NCBI GenBank assembly: GCA_964358175.1
Contig: CAYHOI010000048.1
Location: 1 to 14,454, forward strand
Direction of reading: 5' to 3'
Source of the DNA: CAYHOI01 sp964358175
GTDB taxonomy: Bacteria > Margulisbacteria > Riflemargulisbacteria > GWF2-35-9
DNA: 14,454 nt
A program made the position numbers and the translations under genes. The notes beneath the pieces were generated by a model, which did no database searches, was not told where the DNA came from, and was given only the letters and a program-made list of their open reading frames with translations. This document shows, piece after piece, positions 14,399-14,454 of the stretch. The number at the start of each line of letters is the position of its first letter. The stretch's first letter is position 1.

Positions 14399-14454
14399 TT
14401 AGTGTCTGAGAGAAAACTACTATTTTCTGAATTTAATAGAGTATCCGATAGCCG

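Overview
This is a bacterial chromosome segment, apparently from a draft or metagenome assembly: a run of exactly 100 N (2102-2201) sits inside a tandem repeat. The gene set (a complete murD-ftsW-murG-murC-murB run, the beta subunit of the two-subunit glycyl-tRNA synthetase, a methyl-accepting chemotaxis protein and a MATE exporter) indicates a free-living, peptidoglycan-building, probably motile and probably Gram-negative bacterium. I cannot place it in a phylum from sequence alone.

Layout. 24-308 (-): small exported protein, possibly the broken front of a longer gene. 410-1840 (-): MATE exporter. 1939-2647 (+): a heptad-repeat coiled-coil protein built on a 63-bp in-frame tandem repeat and broken by the assembly gap. 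2682-8212 (+): a tight peptidoglycan operon, murD-ftsW-murG-murC-murB, with overlapping or almost abutting genes. 8221-8267: a hairpin between convergent transcription units. 8280-11772 (-): an orphan chemotaxis receptor, a nucleoside-phosphorylase-fold protein and a DUF1015 protein, transcribed as DUF1015 > phosphorylase > receptor, with a further promoter candidate before the receptor. 11849-13876 (+): glyS, divergent from the DUF1015 gene, with no glyQ beside it. 13877-14454: no intact gene; it holds a decayed transposase-like remnant on the minus strand.

How the genes work together. MurC and MurD add the first two amino acids of the muropeptide stem, MurB makes the UDP-MurNAc that MurC uses, MurG makes lipid II, and FtsW polymerises lipid II at the septum. 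The window therefore carries much of the cytoplasmic-to-septal wall pathway. mraY, murE and murF, and the usual downstream ftsQ/ftsA/ftsZ, are absent.

The most interesting cross-cutting signal is regulatory. Six genes that stand at the head of transcription units, or could do so (MATE, repeat protein, murD, chemotaxis receptor, DUF1015, glyS), each have a good sigma-70-type -10 box ending only 6-9 nt before a start codon. This puts the predicted transcription start on or beside the ATG. Three genes inside the mur operon (ftsW, murC, murB) instead have strong Shine-Dalgarno sequences. This suggests that leaderless mRNA is the normal mode for first genes in this organism. The second notable item is the nested 21-bp/63-bp repeat gene next to the wall operon, whose true length is hidden by the gap.
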